This document shows positions 35,813 through 46,448 of a DNA stretch of 64,000 nucleotides, piece by piece. The stretch covers positions 417,339 through 481,338 of the forward strand of contig NZ_JAGGLR010000005.1 of the NCBI RefSeq assembly GCF_017874715.1, in the 5' to 3' direction. The notes beneath the pieces are model-generated. The model searched no databases. It was given only the letters and a program-made list of their open reading frames with translations, and was not told the DNA's origin. Each line of letters opens with the position of its first letter. Positions within the stretch are counted from its first letter, which is position 1. The stretch comes from Streptomyces iranensis (GTDB taxonomy: Bacteria > Actinomycetota > Actinomycetes > Streptomycetales > Streptomycetaceae). A program made the translations under genes and the position numbers.

Positions 35813-36592
35813 GTGGCGCTCAAGAACATTCCCGACCCCGGCTTCTCCGGCGACGACGGCTCCGCCGACCCCCGGCTGACCGCGGCGCTCGCCGCCTGGG
35901 CCGATGACCGCTCGGCCGAACCGGAGGTGCTCGCCGCGCTCACCGACGCCCGTCTGCTCGTCCCCGTGGTGGCGATCCTCGGCGAGGCGGAAGTGGTGGA
36001 ATCCGAGCCGCGCGAAGCGTCCGTTGAGGGTGGTGGGAGACGGGCGGGCGGGCTGCGCCGTGACAAGACCAGCGATATGGCGGTGCCCACGCTTCAGGCC
36101 CCCGACGGCCGACGCGCGCTGCCCGCGTTCACCTCGCTCGAGACGCTGGCCCGCTGGCGCCCGGACGCCCGGCCCGTGGCCGTACCGCTGCGCCAGGCGC
36201 TGGAGGCCACCGCCCATGAGAAGGCGGACACCCTGGTCCTGGACCTCGCGGGCCCGGTGCCGTACCAGCTGACCGGGCCCGCGCTGCTGGCCCTCGCCGA
36301 GGGGCGGACCAGCGCCGATCCGCTCGCCGACCCGGCCGTGACCGAGGCGGTGTGTACCGTGCTGGCCGCCGAGCCGGAGGTGCTCCGGGCTCATCTGGCC
36401 CCGGCGGCGGACGCTGACGGGATGCTCGCGCTCGCCCTGGCGCCGGAGGCGCCCGCGCGCGAGACGGCGCACCGGGTGGCGGGCGCCCTGGCCGCCGACG
36501 AGGTGCTGCGGGCGCGGCTGGTGCGCGGGCTGACCCTGGCACTGCTGCCGCCGGACGCGCAGGTCCCCGGCGAGCCGCTCTTCACCCGCTGA
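35813..36592 (+). CDS. SseB-family protein
   Basis: A 259-aa soluble protein. It begins ALKNIPDPGFSGDDGSADPRLTAALAAW. The SseB N-terminal domain covers about residues 15-130 (ARLLVPVVAILGEAEVV, then VPTLQAPDGRRALPAFTSLETLARWRPDARPV). Its role is unknown. The -10-like TACCCT at 35801-35806 lies 7 bp before the GTG, so the message is probably leaderless. In S. coelicolor an SseB gene lies near infC as here. It starts 84 bp from the divergent serine hydrolase. Confidence 0.88.
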   Translation: MALKNIPDPGFSGDDGSADPRLTAALAAWADDRSAEPEVLAALTDARLLVPVVAILGEAEVVESEPREASVEGGGRRAGGLRRDKTSDMAVPTLQAPDGRRALPAFTSLETLARWRPDARPVAVPLRQALEATAHEKADTLVLDLAGPVPYQLTGPALLALAEGRTSADPLADPAVTEAVCTVLAAEPEVLRAHLAPAADADGMLALALAPEAPARETAHRVAGALAADEVLRARLVRGLTLALLPPDAQVPGEPLFTR

Positions 36593-36696
36593 GGGCCGGG
36601 CCCGGCCCTTCCCATTCGGACCAACAGGCGAATCCTCCCGATTCCGCCCACAATGCTTAGGCGACTGGCGGTCGGAATCTGTGTGAGGAGAGCGCC

Positions 36697-37497
36697 ATGG
36701 AGACGAGAACGGTCGTAGCGGAGTTCATCGGGACCGCGATGCTGGTCCTCTTCGGAGTCGGTTCGCTGGTCCTGGCGGGCGACTACATCAACGCCCTCGG
36801 GATCTCGCTCGCCTTCGGCTTCACGCTGATCGCGATCGCCTTTGCGCTCGGACGCATCTCGGGCTGCCACATCAACCCGGCGGTGACCCTCGGTGTGCTG
36901 CTGGCCAGGCGCATCGACATCCGTACGGCCGTCCAGTACTGGGTCGCGCAGTTCGTCGGCGCGATCGTGGGCGCGGCGATACTCTTCCTGCTCGCCAACC
37001 AGGTGCCCCGGCTCCAGACGGCCGGCGCCTTCGGCAGCAATGGCTACGGCGGCCGCTCACCGGTGGGCATGGGCGCGGGCGGGGCCTTCCTCGCCGAGGT
37101 GCTGCTGACCTTCCTGCTGGTCTTCGTCTTCCTCACGGTGACCCACGCGGTGCCGATGGTCGGCGCCGAACCGGTCCCGGTGGGCCTCGCCCTCGCCGCG
37201 GTCAATCTGATCGGCATCCCGCTGACCTGGGCCTCGGTCAATCCGGCGCGCAGCTTCGGCCCCGCGATCTTCGCGGGCGGCGATGCGCTGGGCCAGCTGT
37301 GGCTGTTCATCGTGGCGCCGCTGGTCGGCGGCGTGCTCGCCGCGGCGGTGCACCGGTTCACCCATCTCCATCCGGCGGGCCAGGCCGAACGGGAGGAGGC
37401 GCATCCGCCCCCGGCGACCGGGCCGTGGGGACGCATGCGTGGCGGCCACCGCCCCGAGGCGGGCGGCCCGGAGTCCAAGGGCCCGGAGGCGGCCTGA
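36697..37497 (+). CDS. Aquaporin/MIP-family channel
   Basis: A 266-aa membrane channel with six helices and two NPA boxes, HINPAVTLG (about residue 57) and VNPARSFGPA (about 180). The ar/R selectivity residues cannot be set by eye, so water versus glycerol use is not decided. The first helix begins VVAEFIGTAMLVLFGVGSLVL. The last 45 residues are a charged, Pro/Gly-rich cytoplasmic tail. RBS GAGGAGAG lies 6 bp upstream. No glycerol kinase is nearby. Confidence 0.93.
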   Translation: METRTVVAEFIGTAMLVLFGVGSLVLAGDYINALGISLAFGFTLIAIAFALGRISGCHINPAVTLGVLLARRIDIRTAVQYWVAQFVGAIVGAAILFLLANQVPRLQTAGAFGSNGYGGRSPVGMGAGGAFLAEVLLTFLLVFVFLTVTHAVPMVGAEPVPVGLALAAVNLIGIPLTWASVNPARSFGPAIFAGGDALGQLWLFIVAPLVGGVLAAAVHRFTHLHPAGQAEREEAHPPPATGPWGRMRGGHRPEAGGPESKGPEAA

Positions 37498-37544
37498 GCG
37501 ACAAGGGGTGCGGAGGCGGTCCGAGCGACAAGGGGCCCGGACGG

Positions 37545-37636
37545 CCCGAGCCGATGCCGATGCCGATGCCGATGCCGGGGCCCGGCCGTAAGGGGGCGGC
37601 CGGTCAGCCGAAGACGGCGGCCGGTCAGCCGAAGAT
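37545..37636. repeat. Short tandem repeats downstream of the aquaporin gene
   Basis: CCGATG-type hexamers repeat four to five times at about 37551-37576 (GATGCC units), and GCGGCCGGTCAGCCGAAGA occurs twice at about 37598-37634. The second copy runs into the 3' end of the minus-strand DUF1844 gene. Confidence 0.6.
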
Positions 37637-37990
37637 CGGGCCGGTGAACTTCTCGCCGGGCCCCTGCCCCGGCTCGTCCGGCACCACCGAAGCCTCACGG
37701 AAGGCGAGCTGGAGCGACTTCAGACCGTCCCGCAGCGGAGCCGCGTGGAAGGAGCTGATCTCCGTGGCGCTGGCCGTGACCAGCCCCGCCAGGGCGTTGA
37801 TCAGCTTCCGCGCCTCGTCCAGGTCCTTGTGCTGGGGGCCCTCCTCGGCCAGGCCCAGATTGACCGCGGCGGCGCTCATCAGGTGCACCGCGACCGTGGT
37901 GATCACCTCGACGGCGGGCACATCCGCGATGTCCCGGGTCATCCGGTCGAAGTCGGGGGCCGGCGGCTGCCCGGCGTTGGCGTCACTCAT
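37625..37990 (-). CDS. DUF1844 protein
   Basis: A 121-aa protein of the DUF1844 family: DVPAVEVITTVAVHLMSAAAVNLGL, then DLDEARKLINALAGLVTA. Its gene position, divergent to and just upstream of infC, is conserved in actinobacteria (SCO1601 in S. coelicolor, from memory). No signal peptide or membrane helix. Function unknown. Confidence 0.9.
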   Translation of the reverse strand: MSDANAGQPPAPDFDRMTRDIADVPAVEVITTVAVHLMSAAAVNLGLAEEGPQHKDLDEARKLINALAGLVTASATEISSFHAAPLRDGLKSLQLAFREASVVPDEPGQGPGEKFTGPIFG

Positions 37991-37999
37991 GGTGGTCGG

Positions 38000-38428
38000 G
38001 GCTCACTTCCTGATGGACGGTGTGCCCCAGCCTAGGCGTCCGCCCGGCACCGTACGCACGGGGCGGGCGAGTTCACAGGAACAGGAGAAGTGAGAGGACG
38101 AGGGACGGCGGGAACGGCGGATGCCGGGGACGCGGTGGGTGAGCATCCCGTGCGGGTGCTGGTATCGTAGATAAACGACCGGCCGGTCACGTGTGTGTCC
38201 GGCCCACAAGTGGAGGCTCCCCAGCTCCCACCTTCCGACCCCCGGGGTTGGCAGGTCATCGGTCAGGCTGCGCCCCGCGGTGATATCGCGGCGGTGCTCC
38301 CGGTCAATGAGGAGCCCCGCCTGTGTACCGTCCGGGGCGTTTTGTGCGTCACGGCGCGGTGGTCTCAACCGAAACAGACTTACGCGGCAGTCCGCCAGGC
38401 GGTCGCGTGGTGTAACCGAGGAGGATCC
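38000..38428 (+). promoter_or_regulatory. Divergent promoter and leader of infC
   Basis: The 438-bp gap from the DUF1844 start to infC holds the infC promoter and leader. A TATCGT/GATAAAC stretch at about 38163-38176 is the most promoter-like -10 region. The rest, to the ATC start, would be a leader of roughly 250 nt containing the hairpin above. GAGGAGG at 38418-38424 is the RBS. Confidence 0.6.
38314..38343 (+). terminator. Candidate attenuator hairpin in the infC leader
   Basis: GCCCCG (38314-38319) pairs with CGGGGC (38333-38338) across a 13-nt loop and is followed by GTTTT (38339-38343), a rare T-run in this GC-rich DNA. It lies 86 bp upstream of the infC start, inside a long transcribed leader, so it looks like a Rho-independent attenuator controlling infC-rpmI-rplT. 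I did not find an anti-terminator by eye. Confidence 0.55.
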
Positions 38429-39070
38429 ATCAGCGCCGAGCCCCGCATCAACGACCGGATTCGCGTCCCCGAGGTGCGACTCGTCGGTCCCAGTGGCGAG
38501 CAGGTCGGCATTGTGCCGCTTGCCAAGGCCCTGGAGCTTGCGCAGGAGTACGACCTCGACCTGGTCGAGGTGGCGGCGACCGCCCGTCCGCCGGTCTGCA
38601 AGCTCATGGACTACGGAAAGTTCAAATACGAGTCGGCCATGAAGGCCCGTGAGGCGCGCAAGAACCAGGCGCACACGGTCATCAAGGAGATGAAGCTCCG
38701 GCCGAAGATCGACCCGCACGACTATGACACCAAGAAGGGTCACGTCGTCCGGTTCCTCAAGCAGGGCGACAAGGTCAAGATTACGATCATGTTCCGTGGC
38801 CGTGAGCAGTCCCGGCCCGAGCTCGGCTACCGGCTGCTACAGCGGCTCGCTGAGGACGTCCAGGAGCTGGGCTTCGTGGAGTCCAACCCCAAGCAGGACG
38901 GCCGAAACATGATCATGGTTCTCGGTCCGCACAAGAAGAAGACCGAGGCGATGGCCGAAGCCCGCGAGGCGCAGGCAGCCCGCAAGGCGGAGCGTCAGGG
39001 CGCTCCCCACCTGGACCAGTCTCCGGACGCGTCCGCGGAGCAGCCGGCCGAGGAGCCCGCCGAGGCCTGA
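38429..39070 (+). CDS. infC: Translation initiation factor IF-3, ATC start codon
   Basis: IF-3 of 213 aa. After the start comes [19 protein letters not shown] (N domain), a basic linker, and the C domain with [27 protein letters not shown] and the strand NMIMVLGP. The frame has no ATG, GTG or TTG at the expected place; ATC at 38429 stands 4-5 bp after GAGGAGG, and protein homology begins there. Non-standard AUU/AUC starts are a hallmark of infC, because IF-3 rejects such codons and so limits its own synthesis. A 30-residue Ala/Glu-rich tail ends the protein. It heads the infC-rpmI-rplT operon. Confidence 0.95.
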   Translation: MSAEPRINDRIRVPEVRLVGPSGEQVGIVPLAKALELAQEYDLDLVEVAATARPPVCKLMDYGKFKYESAMKAREARKNQAHTVIKEMKLRPKIDPHDYDTKKGHVVRFLKQGDKVKITIMFRGREQSRPELGYRLLQRLAEDVQELGFVESNPKQDGRNMIMVLGPHKKKTEAMAEAREAQAARKAERQGAPHLDQSPDASAEQPAEEPAEA

Positions 39071-39214
39071 TGTTTCGAGGCGCCAGCCTCGACCCCCGGG
39101 ACCCTGGTCCCGACCCAGACCGACATAACAGACGCTTCCGCGCACACCGGCCGCGGCCCGATCGCGCCACGCCCGGATGGGGCGGAAGCGCCCCGACGAG
39201 GAGAGAACGGCGAC

Positions 39215-39409
39215 ATGCCGAAGAACAAGACGCACAGCGGTGCCAGCAAGCGCTTCAAGCTCACCGGCTCCGGCAAGGTGGTGCGCCAGCGCGCCGGTCG
39301 CCGCCACCTTCTCGAGCACAAGCCGTCCACGCTGACGCGCCGCCTGGCCGGAAAGGTCGAGATGGCCCCGTCCGACGCCAAGAAGATCAAGAAGCTTCTC
39401 GGCAAGTGA
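39215..39409 (+). CDS. rpmI: Ribosomal protein bL35
   Basis: The 64-aa product [20 protein letters not shown]... is basic and typical of L35 in length and sequence (ending [12 protein letters not shown]). It sits between infC and rplT, the universal order. GGAG (GACGAGGAGAG) lies upstream. A structural component of the 50S subunit. Confidence 0.97.
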   Translation: MPKNKTHSGASKRFKLTGSGKVVRQRAGRRHLLEHKPSTLTRRLAGKVEMAPSDAKKIKKLLGK

Positions 39410-39522
39410 CGCCCCTGCCCCGCTCCGGCGGGGTGAGGCGAGCGCCAGACCGGGACCCACCGGGACCTATTCGTTTCCGGGCCGCGTGAGTCACCCGCGG
39501 CCCCGTACAAGGAGTTAAACAA

Positions 39523-39906
39523 GTGGCACGCGTCAAGCGGGCAGTCAACGCCCACAAGAAGCGCCGGGCGATCCTCGAGCAGGCCAGCGGCTACCGGGGC
39601 CAGCGCTCCCGCCTGTACCGCAAGGCCAAGGAGCAGGTCACCCACTCTCTGGTCTACAACTACAACGACCGCAAGAAGCGCAAGGGCGACTTCCGCCAGC
39701 TGTGGATCCAGCGCATCAACGCCGCTGCCCGCGCCAATGGCATGACGTACAACCGCTTCATCCAGGGTCTGAAGGCGGCGAACATCGAGGTCGACCGCAA
39801 GATTCTGGCGGACCTCGCGGTCAACGACGCGAACGCGTTCGCGGCGCTGGTGGAGGCCGCGCAGAAGGCGCTGCCGAGCGATGTGAACGCGCCGAAGGCC
39901 GCGTAA
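39523..39906 (+). CDS. rplT: Ribosomal protein bL20
   Basis: 127 aa, starting [25 protein letters not shown], with the L20 signature [39 protein letters not shown] in its middle. GTG at 39523 follows AAGGAG. L20 binds 23S rRNA early in 50S assembly; in some bacteria it also represses this operon through the leader. Last gene of the operon, followed by a strong hairpin. Confidence 0.97.
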   Translation: MARVKRAVNAHKKRRAILEQASGYRGQRSRLYRKAKEQVTHSLVYNYNDRKKRKGDFRQLWIQRINAAARANGMTYNRFIQGLKAANIEVDRKILADLAVNDANAFAALVEAAQKALPSDVNAPKAA

Positions 39907-39930
39907 GCGCTGCGCTGAGCATTGCCGGGT

Positions 39931-39963
39931 GGACCCGCAGGTGAACGCATCACCTGCGGGTCC
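39931..39963 (+). terminator. Terminator hairpin after rplT
   Basis: GGACCCGCAGGTG, 7-nt loop AACGCAT, CACCTGCGGGTCC: a perfect 13-bp stem 24 bp after the rplT stop, with no T-run. It is the likely end of the infC-rpmI-rplT message. Confidence 0.8.
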
Positions 39964-39969
39964 GCGCAT

Positions 39970-40330
39970 GTGGGCCGGGTTGTGCCCGCTGGGCTCTTGC
40001 TTCCGGGCGCGGCCCGGTGGCTGGGTTGTGCCCCCTGGGGTCTTGCTTCCGGGCGCGGGCTGGTGGCTGGGTTGTGCCCCCTGGGGTCTCGTTTCCGGGT
40101 GCGGGTCGGTGGCCGGGTTGTGCCCACCCGTCCCGCCCCGCGGGACGATTGCCCACAACAGGGTGCGAGCCGCCCTGCGGGACGATTGCCCACAACGGGG
40201 TGCGTTCTGCCCTGCGGGGCGGCCGCCCGCAGGCGGGGGCGGCGCTGCCCCTGCGGGGCTCGCGGCGCCGCGCCGCCGCTCCTCCCGGGGGTCCGGGGGC
40301 TTGCTCCCGGTTTCGGGGAGGGGCGGGGTG
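39970..40330. repeat. 46-bp and 37-bp period intergenic repeat array
   Basis: GGGTTGTGCC recurs at 39977, 40023, 40069 and 40115, an exact 46-bp period with units such as TTGTGCCCCCTGGGGTCTTG. The last unit runs into a different element in which CGGGACGATTGCCCACAAC occurs at 40141-40159 and 40178-40196. Both types are common palindromic repeats of Streptomyces intergenic DNA (GTTGTG ... CACAAC ends). Further GC-rich sequence continues to about 40330. No gene is supported in this 478-bp gap. Confidence 0.8.
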
Positions 40331-40384
40331 GGGGAAGACCGGCCCGCGCAACCAACACACCACACGAGAAAGCGCACGCACCCC

Positions 40385-41218
40385 ATGGCGACCCCCGAAT
40401 TGACGTCCCTGCGATCGCCACGCGTCACCGCGGCCCGCCGACTGGCCAAGCGCAGCTTCCGCGGCAAGGAGCGGCGGTTCATCGTCGAGGGGCCGCAGGC
40501 CGTACGGGAGGCCATCGCGCATCTCGTGGAGGTGTACGCCACCCCCGAGGCCGCCGGGCGGCACCAGGAGATCCTCGACGCCGCCCGCGCAGCGGGCATC
40601 CCCGTGTTCTCCGCGACCGATGACGTCGTCGCGGAGATGTCCGACACGGTCACCCCGCAGGGCATCGTCGGGCTGTGCCGCTTCCTGGACTCGCCGTTCG
40701 AGGAGATCCTGGCCGCCCGGCCGAAGCTTGTCGCCGTGCTCGCGAACGTCCGCGACCCCGGCAACGCCGGCACCGTGCTGCGGTGCGCCGACGCCGCCGG
40801 GGCGGACGCGGTCGTGCTGACGGACGCCTCCGTGGACCCGTACAACCCCAAGGCCGTACGCGCCTCCGTCGGCTCCCTCTTCCATCTTCCCGTCGCCGTC
40901 GGCGTGCCCGTCGAGCGCGCGGTGAGCGGGCTGCGGGAGGCCGGGGCGCGGGTGCTGGCCGCGGACGGGGCGGGGGAGCGGGACCTGGACTCGGAGCTGG
41001 ACGACGGTCTGCTGGGTGCCCCCACCGCCTGGATCTTCGGCAATGAGGCATGGGGCCTGCCGGAGGCTACCCGCGCACTCGCGGACGAGGTGGTGCGCGT
41101 TCCGATTCACGGCAGGGCCGAGAGCCTCAACCTCGCCACGGCCGCCGCCGTGTGCCTCTATGCCTCCGCTCGTGCGCAGCGCGCTCCCGCAGGGTGCCGC
41201 TCCGTCACATCGACCTAG
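40385..41218 (+). CDS. TrmH/SpoU-family RNA 2'-O-methyltransferase
   Basis: A 277-aa SPOUT methyltransferase. The N-terminal substrate-binding domain has FRGKERRFIVEGPQAVREA. The catalytic knot has VLANVRDPGNAGTVLRCADAAGADAVVLT (motif 1), AWIFGNEAWGLP (motif 2) and VPIHGRAESLNLATAAAVCLY (motif 3). Such genes follow rplT in Streptomyces. An rRNA (23S) or tRNA 2'-O-ribose target is likely but cannot be fixed. The ATG has no strong RBS. Confidence 0.92.
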   Translation: MATPELTSLRSPRVTAARRLAKRSFRGKERRFIVEGPQAVREAIAHLVEVYATPEAAGRHQEILDAARAAGIPVFSATDDVVAEMSDTVTPQGIVGLCRFLDSPFEEILAARPKLVAVLANVRDPGNAGTVLRCADAAGADAVVLTDASVDPYNPKAVRASVGSLFHLPVAVGVPVERAVSGLREAGARVLAADGAGERDLDSELDDGLLGAPTAWIFGNEAWGLPEATRALADEVVRVPIHGRAESLNLATAAAVCLYASARAQRAPAGCRSVTST

Positions 41219-41262
41219 TAGGGTTGCCCCCTCTGGGAGGGGACCCGAGAGGGGGTGTGGGG

Positions 41263-42441
41263 ATGGACGTCAGGACTTCCGGCGCCAGGGCGGCCGAAGC
41301 CCATGCGTCCGGCGGGCACGGCCGCCCGTCCACCGGGGAGGACCCCGGCGGCGCGCCGGACGCGCTCGGACCGCACCCCGACGATCTGCCCGACGGCCTG
41401 GTCGTGGCCGACGAGACCGGCCTGGTCACCTGCTTCAACGCGGCGGCGGCCCGCATCACCGCCACCGACCCCGCGGACGCGATCGGCCGTCGGCTCGAGG
41501 TGGCCCTGCCGTTAGAGGACCTGGACGGCCGGCGCTGGTGGGCGCTGACCGATCCCTATGGTGGGCTGGCCATCCGGGCCGGTCAGCCCGAGCGGAACCT
41601 GCTGCTGCCGGGCGGCCGCGAGGTGCTGGTCTCGGCCCGCTATGTGCGCGAGCGGCCGACCGGGCCGGTGCGCCGGGTGGTGGTCTGTCTGCGCGGCACC
41701 GAGGCGCGCCGCCGTACCGAGCGCAGCCATGCCGAGCTGATCGCGACCGTCGCCCATGAGCTGCGTTCGCCGCTGACGTCAGTGAAGGGGTTCACGGCCA
41801 CGCTGCTGGCCAAGTGGGAGCGGTTCACCGACGACCAGAAGCGGCTGATGCTGGAGACCGTGGACGCCGACGCCAACCGGGTCACCCGGCTGATCGCCGA
41901 GCTGCTGGACATCTCCCGGATCGACTCCGGCCGGCTGGAGGTGCGCCGCCAGCCGGTGGATCTCGCCGCCGCCGTCCGCCGCCATGTGCAGGCGCTCACC
42001 GCGGCCGGGCACACCGCCGAGCGGTTCCTGATCAGGGTCAGGGGGCCGCTGCCCAGGCTGTGGGCAGATCCGGACAAGATCGATCAGGTGCTGGGCAACC
42101 TGCTGGAAAACGCGGTGCGCCACGGCGAGGGAACGGTCACCATTGACATAGCGCCCGCACCGGCCAAGCCGGTCGCGGAAGGCCCCACTGAAGGCCCCAC
42201 TGTCGAAAGGACGGCCGTCACCGTGAGCGACGAGGGCCCCGGTATCCCGGAGGAGTCGATGAGCCGCGTCTTCACCCGCTTCTGGCGGGGCAGCAAGCGC
42301 GGCGGCACCGGCCTGGGGCTCTACATCGTCAAGGGCATCGTCGAGGCCCACGGCGGCGCGATCACCGTCGACCGGGCCCGCGGCGGCGGCGCGGAGTTCC
42401 GATTTACCCTGCCCGTGGGCACCCCGGCCTATCTGGCCTGA
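41263..42441 (+). CDS. Cytoplasmic PAS-domain sensor histidine kinase
   Basis: A 392-aa histidine kinase without membrane segments. A PAS fold lies at about residues 40-150 (LPDGLVVADETGLVTCFNAAAARITATDP). HisKA has the phospho-acceptor His in IATVAHELRSPLTSVKG near 170. The HATPase has N (NLLENAVRHGEG), G1 (VSDEGPGIPEE) and G2 (GGTGLGLYIVKGIVEAHGGAI). No response regulator is next to it, so it is an orphan. In S. coelicolor a sensor kinase sits in the same place (SCO1596, from memory). -10-like TAGGGT occurs about 40 bp upstream. Confidence 0.93.
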   Translation: MDVRTSGARAAEAHASGGHGRPSTGEDPGGAPDALGPHPDDLPDGLVVADETGLVTCFNAAAARITATDPADAIGRRLEVALPLEDLDGRRWWALTDPYGGLAIRAGQPERNLLLPGGREVLVSARYVRERPTGPVRRVVVCLRGTEARRRTERSHAELIATVAHELRSPLTSVKGFTATLLAKWERFTDDQKRLMLETVDADANRVTRLIAELLDISRIDSGRLEVRRQPVDLAAAVRRHVQALTAAGHTAERFLIRVRGPLPRLWADPDKIDQVLGNLLENAVRHGEGTVTIDIAPAPAKPVAEGPTEGPTVERTAVTVSDEGPGIPEESMSRVFTRFWRGSKRGGTGLGLYIVKGIVEAHGGAITVDRARGGGAEFRFTLPVGTPAYLA

Positions 42442-43793
<1,352 letters not shown>

Positions 43794-43794
<1 letters not shown>

Positions 43795-46352
43795 TGCGGG
43801 TCCCGCTTTCTTGGCTGCGGGAGTACGTCGACCTGCCCGCCGGTGAGACCGGCCGTGACGTACAGGCCAAACTCGTCTCGGCCGGGCTCGAGGTCGAGAC
43901 CGTCGAGCAGCTCGGCGCCGGGCTCAAGGGCCCCCTGGTCGTCGGGCAGGTGCTGACCATCGAGGAGCTGGAGGGCTTCAAGAAGCCGATCCGCTTCTGC
44001 ACCGTGGACGTGGGCCAGGCGGGGGGCACCTCCCAGGCCGAAGGCTCTGGGGGAGGAACCGGTGAGCCGCAGGAGATCGTCTGCGGCGCCCGGAACTTCG
44101 CGGTCGGCGACAAGGTCGTGGTCGTGCTGCCCGGAGCCGAGCTGCCCGGCGGCTTCGCGATCTCCGCGCGCAAGACCTACGGCAAGGTCTCGCACGGCAT
44201 GATCTGCTCCAGCGACGAGCTGGGCATGGGCGACGACGGCACGCACGGCATCATCGTGCTGCCGCCGGAGTACGAGGTCGGCACCGACGCGATCGAGCTG
44301 CTCCAGCTGGTCGACGAGGTCCTCGACATCGCCGTCACCCCGGACCGGGGCTACTGCCTGTCGATGCGCGGGGTCGCCCGCGAGACCGCGACCGCCTACG
44401 AGCTGCCGCTGCGCGACCCGGCCCTCCTCGACGTGCCCGCGCCCAACAGCCACGGCTACCCGGTCAAGGTCGCCGACCCGGTCGGCTGCGACCGCTTCAC
44501 CGCCCGCACCGTCACCGGGCTCGACCCCGAGGCGCACTCCCCGATCTGGCTGCAGCGCCGGCTCCAGAAGGCCGGGATGCGCCCGGTCTCGCTCGCCGTT
44601 GACGTCACCAACTACGTGATGCTCGAACTGGGCCAGCCGCTGCACGCCTACGACCGCTCCCGGATCACCGGGGCGATCGGGGTGCGCCGCGCGGCGCCGG
44701 GCGAGAAGCTCACCACCCTCGACGGCACCCAGCGCGTCCTGGACGCGGAGGATCTCGTCATCACCGACGAGAGCGGCCCCATCGGCCTCGCCGGTGTCAT
44801 GGGCGGTGCCAACACCGAGATCGCGGACACCGCCGCCGACCCCGAGTCCGGCCAGGTGGCGGGCACCACCGAGGTCGTCATCGAGGCAGCCCATTTCGCC
44901 CCCGTCCCGGTCGCCCGCACCGCCCGCCGCCACAAGCTGTCCTCCGAGGCGTCCCGCCGGTTCGAGCGCGGTGTCGACCCCGAGGCCACCTCGGCGGCCG
45001 CGCAGCGCACCGTCGATCTGCTGGTGCTGCTCGCGGGCGGCACCGCCGAGGTGGGCGTCACCGAGATCATCGCGCCCAGCGCCCCGCACACCATCACGCT
45101 GCCCGCCGACCACCCGGACAAGGTCGCGGGAGTCTCCTACGGCCGCGAGACCGTGGTGCGCCGGCTGCAGCAGATCGGCTGTGATGTCTACGGCGCCGAC
45201 GACCTCACCGTCACGGTCCCCAGCTGGCGGCCCGACCTCACCGACCCCAACGACCTGGCCGAGGAGGTCATCCGGCTCGAGGGGTACGAGAACCTCCCCT
45301 CGACGCTGCCCCAGCCCCCCGCCGGGCGCGGGCTGACCGAGCGTCAGCGGCTGCACCGCCGGGTCGGCCGGGCGCTGGCCGGGGCCGGATACGTCGAGGC
45401 GCTGAACTACCCGTTCCTCGGCGAGGAGGTCCTCGACCAGTTCGGGCTGGCCGCCGACGACCCGCGGCGCGATCTGGTCCGGCTGGTCAACCCGCTGTCG
45501 GACACCGAGCCCGCGCTCCGTACGACACTGCTGCCCGGACTGCTCGGCGCGCTGCGCCGCAACGCCGGCCGCGGCGAGCACGACCTCGCGCTCTTCGAGA
45601 CGGGTCTGGTCTTCCGCGCCACCGGTGACGAGCCGCCCGCGGCCATCCTGCCCGTCGACCGCCGTCCCACCGACGAGCAGATCGCCGGGCTCGACGCGGC
45701 GCTGCCGCACCAGCCGCGCCGCGCCGCCGTCGTCCTCGCGGGCGACCGCGAGCAGGCCGGCTGGTGGGGCAAGGGCACCCCGGTGAGCTGGGCCGACGCC
45801 GTCGAGGCGGGCCGGGTCGTGGCCCGCGAGGCGGGCGCCGAGCTGATCGTCCGCCAGGACCAGCAGGACCCGTGGCACCCGGGCCGCTGCGCCGCGCTGC
45901 TGGCCGTCGTCGACGGCGAGGAGATCCTCGTCGGCAACGCCGGTGAGCTCCACCCCCGGGTCACCAAGGCCCTGGGCCTGCCCGAGCGCACCTGTGCGAT
46001 GGAGATCGAGCTCGACCGTCTTGAGCAGGCCGGCGCCGGCCGCGTGGAGGCGCCCCACGTCTCCACCTTCCCGGTGGCCACCCAGGACGTCGCGCTGGTC
46101 GTGGACGCGTCCGTGCCCGCGGCCGAGGTCGAGACGGCGCTGCGCGAGGGCGCGGGGGAACTGCTCGAATCCCTCCGCCTGTTCGACGTCTTCACCGGTG
46201 AGCAGCTCGGCGAGGGCAGGAAGTCGCTGGCCTACGCGCTGCGCTTCCGCGCCCCGGACCGCACGCTGACCGCCGAGGAGATCGCCGCGTCCCGCGACGC
46301 CGCGGTGTCGGCGGCCGCCGACCGCACGGGCGCCGGCCTGCGCGGAGCCTGA
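43794..46352 (+). CDS. pheT: Phenylalanyl-tRNA synthetase beta subunit
   Basis: 852 aa, with the B1/tRNA-binding domain near residues 40-150 ([21 protein letters not shown]), B3/B4 region ([23 protein letters not shown]), B5, the pseudo-catalytic core ([30 protein letters not shown]) and the C-terminal FDX-ACB domain ([25 protein letters not shown] ... [13 protein letters not shown]). The stretch [16 protein letters not shown] near residue 77 is coded by a palindromic DNA element (44021-44056) and looks like an in-frame insertion in a surface loop of B1. A strong terminator follows. Confidence 0.97.
44021..44056. repeat. Palindromic element inside the pheT reading frame
   Basis: GGGGGGCACCTCCCAG (44021-44036), GCCGAAGGC (44037-44045, self-complementary), then TCTGGGGGAGG (44046-44056): a hairpin whose CCTCCCAG arm pairs with CTGGGGGAGG. 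It contributes about 12 codons in frame. The pheS leader carries a relative at 42613-42641. Confidence 0.75.
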
Positions 46353-46381
46353 CGGCGACCGGCTCCCGCCGCTCGCCGTGA

Positions 46382-46430
46382 ACACGGCGATGGGGCGCGT
46401 CCCGCATCGGGACGCGCCCCATCGCCGTGT
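46382..46430. terminator. Bidirectional terminator between pheT and the Trypco1 gene
   Basis: A perfect 22-bp stem: ACACGGCGATGGGGCGCGTC-CC at 46382-46403, loop GCATC, and its complement at 46409-46430. It lies 29 bp after the pheT stop and 18 bp before the 3' end of the minus-strand gene, so it can serve both. Confidence 0.9.
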
Positions 46431-46448
46431 CGGCTTCCACGATGGCCG

